Part shown: positions 59,807-64,000 of the stretch, one piece after another
Numbering within the stretch: position 1 is the stretch's first letter
Layout of the letters: every line of letters starts with the position of its first letter
Source of the DNA: Pseudomonas entomophila
GTDB taxonomy: Bacteria; Pseudomonadota; Gammaproteobacteria; Pseudomonadales; Pseudomonadaceae
NCBI RefSeq assembly: GCF_013523165.1
Contig: NZ_JAAMQI010000002.1
Location: 1-64,000, forward strand
Direction of reading: 5' to 3'
DNA: 64,000 bases
Notes under the pieces: model-generated
The model's database searches: none
The model's input: only the letters and a program-made list of their open reading frames with translations
What the model was told of the DNA's origin: nothing
Position numbers and translations under genes: made by a program

Positions 59807-62800
59807 GTGAATCAGTCTACGCCTGTCAGCCTTGTCATCCCTGCCCACCGTGCCCGCTTTTTCACTCCCGCCTTGCACAGCGCACTCACCCAGACCCATG
59901 ACGCGCTGGAGATAGTGGTCTGTGATGACAGCCGTACGACCGAGATCGAAGCGATCGTCACGGCACTGGACGCCGACACTCGAGCGCGCGTGCGTTATGT
60001 GCGGCACGACGACAGCAACGGATTCATCGACAACCTGATACGGGCGATCGAGCTGGCCAGCCACGATGCAGTGAAAGTGCTGTGCGACGACGACCGCCTG
60101 TTCCCGCAATGCATCAGTGAGCAGGTCAAGGTGCTGTCGAGCCTGCCGGACGTCAGCCTGGTGCTGTCTCAGCGAGTGCTGTGCGACGAGAACGACTTCA
60201 TCCTGCCCATGCGCATCGCCAATGCGCGGTTCGCCAGTGAGGACAGCCTCTTCAAGGGCGAAGACATGCTGTCGCTGCTCGAAGGCCGTCCATTCAACTT
60301 TCTCGGCAACCTGTCGGCGGCGTTGATGCGACGCGATCAAGCGCTGCATTGGCTACGCGCGCTCAGCGCCGATGGCCAGCGCTTCCAGGCTTTGTTGGAC
60401 ATCGCCGTGTTCGCTTGCCTGATGCGGCGTGGCGACATGGTCATGCTCAGCACGCCTGCATTGATCGAGCGACTGCACCCGGAACGCTTCAGCAAGCTGC
60501 CGGAGGTCGTCCAACGCGCGCCTCAAGAATGGCGTTGGCTGTTGCAGATGGTGGCTGCGCGCAGCGGCGAATCGGCGCCGGCCAGCGGCTGGGTACGCTT
60601 CGTGCCGCTGGACCAGGCTCAAGAACGGCCGCTGCCTTGGCAGGAACTGTGCGTGGCGAGAATTCTCAGCAATTGGCACACGCGGCTCAGTGGCCGGGTG
60701 GGCAGCGACTGTGAAAGCTATGCACAGTTCTACGGGCAGTGGCTGAGTGCTCGGCAGTTCAGCGAGGTGCAGCGCGGCCTGGTGCCGCGAATCGTATCGG
60801 CCTGGCCGACGCAACCACGACTGCTGGTGGTGGTGCTGGACCTGGAAGAAGACACTCAGGGCGTGCAGTGCACGCTCGATAGCCTGGCCAGCCAACTCTA
60901 TCCGGCGCAGGCCTGTCTGCTGCTGAGCAACGTCGTGCCGAGCGCTCATCCGTCGTTGGTCGTATCGCACGAGGCCCCGCAGGCAAATTGGTCCGTGCAG
61001 GTCAACCGTTGGGTGGCCTTGACGCCTGCTGTCGACTGGGTATACCTGTTGCGCGCGGGTGACCGCCTGAGCGAATCCGCCTGTCTGCTGCTGGCCGAAC
61101 GTGCGGCTGTGTTCCCCGGGATCGCCTGTGTGTATGGCGACGAAGGCGCCTGGGTGGACGATGCGCCAACCGAGCCTGTATTCAAACCCGATTTCAACCT
61201 CGACCTGCTGCGCAGCTATCCGTATGTCGGCCGAATGCTGGCGTTCGAGCGCGCCGCGCTCCTGGAACTTGGCGGGCTGGACGGCCGCTTCGGCGAGCTC
61301 GCGCCGCACGATCTGCTCTGGCGTCTGGTAGAAACGCGTGGGCCCCAGGCCATCGATCACATCGCCGAAATCCAGGCCCAGTGCACGTCGAGCTTCGCCC
61401 AATGGTTGTCGTCACCGGCAGTGGCTCAAGGCAGTGAGGCGTTGGTGAGTGCGCACCTGGACCGGCTTGGCGTCGAGTATCGTGTTCGACACGATCAGCT
61501 CGACGTGCTCAATCGCATCGACTACCAGCATGCAGGTAGCGCCACGGTGACGATCATCGTGGTTGTCGAAGAGGGCCTCGAACAGTTGCAGAGCAGCGTC
61601 GAGCGCCTGCTCGAGCGGACTGTCACGAAGGACTATGAACTGCTATTGGTGGCGGGCGCAGGCTTGTCGGCGCCCGTGACGGATTGGCTCGACGCGATGG
61701 CCGGGCTGGATGCACGTCTGCTGCGCGTCATTCGTGTACCAGAGGTGGACGAGCCTGCGCAGCTGATCGACCGCGCCGCCGCCCAGGGCCGGGGTGACTA
61801 CCTGCTGTTGCTCGGCGCCACGGTAGAGGTGCTCGATGGCCACTGGCTTGACGAGATGCTGCACTTGGCCCGTCGCCCGGAGGTGGCAGTGGTCGGTGGC
61901 ACCCTGATCGACGCCCGTGGTCGTGTCATCGAAGCCGGGCGTGTGCTGGGCGTGGCAGGCAGTTCAGGGCCAGCGTTCGCCGGAGAAGACAGTCAGGCCC
62001 GAGGCTACTTGCAACGCCTGCAGGTCGTGCAGAACTGGAGCGCCGTGGGCGCGGGCTGTCTGATGGTCCGCAAGACGGTCTTCGATGAACTGGGTGGGTT
62101 GAGCGCGCAACCGCTGGCACTGGGGCTGGCCGAGGTCGATCTGTGTCTGCGCGCTGGCCAGCTCGGCTACCTGGTCGTCGGCACGCCGCACGCCAGGTTG
62201 CTCAAGACGCCCTCGAACCCATCAGGTGTGCCAGGCGTCGATCCTGACCAGTGGCAGATGCAGCAACAGGCGTTCTGCAAGCGTTGGCTGCCCAAGGTGG
62301 CACGCGACCCGGCTTACAGCCCGAGCCTGAGTCTGAACAGTGCGGACTTCAGCCTCGAACCCAGCCTTCGAGGGAGTTGGAACCCCTTGTGTGCGCGTGC
62401 GCTGCCGGCGGTGCTGGGTTTGCCCGTGAACGACTCGGCCGTCGGACATTATCGGGTTGATCAGCCATTTCGCCAGCTGGAGGCGGCAGGCCGCGTGGTT
62501 GGCCGGGTGGTCTACGAATCGCCCAGCATCGTGCAGCTGGCGCGCATGGATCCGGACGTGATCGTATTCCAACTGCGCCATTCCGAGGACTCGGTCCGTG
62601 ACATCGAGCGCATCGCCCGCTTCTCTGGCGCGCGGCGCATCTTCGAAATCGACGACTACGTGATCCAGGCATCCACCAAGAATACCCATGCGCGCAACAA
62701 ACCGGCCGACACCGAGCAACAATTGCGTCGTGGCATCGGGCTGTGTGACCGCGTCGTGGTCACGACGCATGCGCTGGCCCAGCGACTTGCGGACATGCAC

Positions 62801-63391
62801 ACTGACATTCGTGTGGTGCCAAATATGCTGGCGCCGCACCTGTGGACCACGCTGGCACCCAGCCGGCGGGGCACCTCGCCCAAACCCAGGGTAGGCTGGG
62901 GGGGCGGGACCAGCCATAGCGGCGATCTGGAGATCATCGCCGAGGTGGTGCGTGCCTTGGCCGACGAAGTGCACTGGGTGTTCTTTGGCATGTGCCCGGA
63001 TGACCTCAAACCCTATATCCACGAATATCATCCGGGTGTCGCGCTGAATGCATATCCGGCCAAGCTGGCCAGCCTGGACCTGGACCTGGCGCTGGCACCG
63101 CTCGAGTTCCACGTGTTCAACGACTGTAAGAGCAATCTGCGTCTGCTGGAGTACGGTGCCTGCGGGTACCCAGTGGTCTGCACCGACACCGAGGCGTATC
63201 GCGGCTACTTGCCCTGCACGCGGGTGTATACCAACAGCACCGAAGAATGGCTGCAGGCGATCCGTCAGCATCTGGCCGACCCCGTCGCCAGCCAGCGCAT
63301 GGGCGAGGCGCTGCGCGAGGCGGTGATGCGCGATTTCGTTCTGCACGGTGACAACCTGCGCCAATGGGAGTGGGGGTGGTTGGCGCCCTAG
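59807..63391 (+). CDS. Multi-domain glycosyltransferase, probable flagellin glycosylation
   Basis: A 1194-residue cytoplasmic protein with several glycosyltransferase modules. Residues about 5-230 are a GT2 domain (TPVSLVIPAHRARFFTPAL, metal motif KVLCDDDR). Residues about 340-560 look like a second GT2 (VYGDEGAWVDDA, FKPDFNLDLLRSYPYVG) and about 575-780 a third, more diverged one (VVGGTLIDARGRVIEAGR). Residues about 865-1194 form a GT4-like domain (RRIFEIDDYV, VGWGGGTSHSGD, LRLLEYGACGYPVVCTD). The GTG at 59807 fits an upstream CAGGGT; an ATG at 59783 is possible. Its place between flgL and the filament genes is that of Pseudomonas flagellin glycosyltransferases. Confidence 0.85.
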   Translation: MNQSTPVSLVIPAHRARFFTPALHSALTQTHDALEIVVCDDSRTTEIEAIVTALDADTRARVRYVRHDDSNGFIDNLIRAIELASHDAVKVLCDDDRLFPQCISEQVKVLSSLPDVSLVLSQRVLCDENDFILPMRIANARFASEDSLFKGEDMLSLLEGRPFNFLGNLSAALMRRDQALHWLRALSADGQRFQALLDIAVFACLMRRGDMVMLSTPALIERLHPERFSKLPEVVQRAPQEWRWLLQMVAARSGESAPASGWVRFVPLDQAQERPLPWQELCVARILSNWHTRLSGRVGSDCESYAQFYGQWLSARQFSEVQRGLVPRIVSAWPTQPRLLVVVLDLEEDTQGVQCTLDSLASQLYPAQACLLLSNVVPSAHPSLVVSHEAPQANWSVQVNRWVALTPAVDWVYLLRAGDRLSESACLLLAERAAVFPGIACVYGDEGAWVDDAPTEPVFKPDFNLDLLRSYPYVGRMLAFERAALLELGGLDGRFGELAPHDLLWRLVETRGPQAIDHIAEIQAQCTSSFAQWLSSPAVAQGSEALVSAHLDRLGVEYRVRHDQLDVLNRIDYQHAGSATVTIIVVVEEGLEQLQSSVERLLERTVTKDYELLLVAGAGLSAPVTDWLDAMAGLDARLLRVIRVPEVDEPAQLIDRAAAQGRGDYLLLLGATVEVLDGHWLDEMLHLARRPEVAVVGGTLIDARGRVIEAGRVLGVAGSSGPAFAGEDSQARGYLQRLQVVQNWSAVGAGCLMVRKTVFDELGGLSAQPLALGLAEVDLCLRAGQLGYLVVGTPHARLLKTPSNPSGVPGVDPDQWQMQQQAFCKRWLPKVARDPAYSPSLSLNSADFSLEPSLRGSWNPLCARALPAVLGLPVNDSAVGHYRVDQPFRQLEAAGRVVGRVVYESPSIVQLARMDPDVIVFQLRHSEDSVRDIERIARFSGARRIFEIDDYVIQASTKNTHARNKPADTEQQLRRGIGLCDRVVVTTHALAQRLADMHTDIRVVPNMLAPHLWTTLAPSRRGTSPKPRVGWGGGTSHSGDLEIIAEVVRALADEVHWVFFGMCPDDLKPYIHEYHPGVALNAYPAKLASLDLDLALAPLEFHVFNDCKSNLRLLEYGACGYPVVCTDTEAYRGYLPCTRVYTNSTEEWLQAIRQHLADPVASQRMGEALREAVMRDFVLHGDNLRQWEWGWLAP

Positions 63392-63500
63392 CCCCATGCT
63401 GCAAGCGCACAACAGTGCGGTCAGTCACCGGTCGCCAGGATGTCGACGCGGCGCTGACGCACTGACGGGCAACGTGCAGCCCGTGACCTTCCTCCCAGAT

Positions 63501-63515
63501 TGGCGCGCTTCCTGC
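63501..63515 (+). promoter_or_regulatory. Possible sigma54 promoter of the sugar-nucleotide gene
   Basis: TGGCGC, five bases (GCTTC), CTGC, with GG and GC 12 bases apart. Lies 74 bases before the start at 63589. The stretch 63392-63588 holds no gene and also contains an inverted CACCTG/CAGGTG pair near 63548-63565. Confidence 0.55.
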
Positions 63516-63588
63516 AATGCACCTCCGATATCGCCATAAATCCTTCACCTGTGCACGGTGCAGGTGGGGTCGACAGACGAGGAACTCG

Positions 63589-64000
63589 ATGAAGGCAGTC
63601 ATTCTGGCAGGTGGGCTGGGCACGCGTATCAGCGAGGAATCGCACCTCAAGCCCAAGCCGATGATCGAAATCGGCGGCAAGCCAATTCTTTGGCACATCA
63701 TGAAGCAGTACTCAGCCCACGGCATTCACGACTTCGTGATCTGCCTGGGCTACAAGGGGTATGCGATCAAGGACTTCTTCGCCAACTACTTCCTGCACAC
63801 CTCCGACGTGACCTTCGACATGCGCGCCAACCGCATGGACGTGCACCAGAACTACAGCGAGCCCTGGCGCGTGACGCTGGTCGACACCGGCGAGGAAACC
63901 ATGACCGGCGGCCGTCTGCGCCGTGCCGCACGCTACCTCGAAGGTGAGGAGGCGTTCTGCTTCACCTACGGCGACGGTGTCTCGGACCTGGACATCGGCC
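63589..64000 (+). CDS. rfbF: Glucose-1-phosphate cytidylyltransferase (5' part)
   Basis: The window ends inside this gene after about 137 codons. It is a nucleotidyltransferase with the signature [20 protein letters not shown] and [20 protein letters not shown], followed by the RfbF-typical [19 protein letters not shown] and [11 protein letters not shown]. The reaction is CTP + glucose-1-phosphate to CDP-glucose, first step to CDP-linked 3,6-dideoxyhexoses or related sugars. GAGGAAC precedes the ATG. Its position suggests a supply of sugar for the adjacent glycosyltransferase. Confidence 0.9.
   Translation, partial: MKAVILAGGLGTRISEESHLKPKPMIEIGGKPILWHIMKQYSAHGIHDFVICLGYKGYAIKDFFANYFLHTSDVTFDMRANRMDVHQNYSEPWRVTLVDTGEETMTGGRLRRAARYLEGEEAFCFTYGDGVSDLDIG

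Overview
This is a chromosomal window of a high-GC gammaproteobacterium, almost certainly a Pseudomonas of the P. putida group. The reasons are the gene order aruCFG-astB-x-astE-alaS-lysC-rsmA, the bkdA1-bkdA2-bkdB-lpdV operon divergent from bkdR, the amrZ gene, the sigma54-driven flg clusters and many REP-type palindromes. I see no insertion sequence, prophage, CRISPR array or rRNA gene.

Layout. 1-850: tRNA-Val and two identical tRNA-Asp genes behind one promoter, closed by a terminator. 970-10420: a lipoprotein, an AraC-type regulator next to a membrane-anchored nitrilase-like protein, a single-domain response regulator, a BCCT transporter, a FadH-type dienoyl-CoA reductase and a PLP enzyme. 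10.5-18.4 kb: REP elements, a DUF1853 gene, then a tight run of nadK, a metallophosphoesterase, a rhomboid protease, a YeaC-like gene, a DUF2797 gene and pepN. 19.1-25.3 kb: the arginine succinyltransferase (AST) operon, which lacks astD and carries an astE with altered active-site residues. 25.5-30.0 kb: alaS, lysC and rsmA/csrA. 30.0-30.6 kb: tRNA-Ser and three tRNA-Arg. 30.8-35.0 kb: mgtE with a structured leader, amrZ, phnN, tRNA-Arg(CCT) and small unknown genes. 35.4-41.1 kb: the branched-chain keto acid dehydrogenase operon and its Lrp-type regulator. 41.3-63.4 kb: an MFS transporter, then flagellar genes: ycgR, flgN, flgM and flgA on the minus strand, and cheV, cheR, flgBCDE and flgFGHIJKL on the plus strand. 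These are followed by a very large multi-domain glycosyltransferase and, at the window edge, the start of a glucose-1-phosphate cytidylyltransferase gene. The last two probably open a flagellin glycosylation island.

The flagellar section shows its own control. There are sigma54 (-24/-12) sites before flgB, flgF, probably flgA and probably the sugar-nucleotide gene, and a FliA (sigma28) promoter before flgM. The observations most worth a second look are the apparent decay of the AST pathway, a nitrilase-like protein without its catalytic cysteine, an mgtE leader with a short Pro/Asp-rich ORF followed by a hairpin over the ribosome-binding site, a dispersed palindrome family whose stems co-vary, a 27-bp match between the alaS leader and the region upstream of amrZ, and the sigma54-linked sugar-nucleotide gene.
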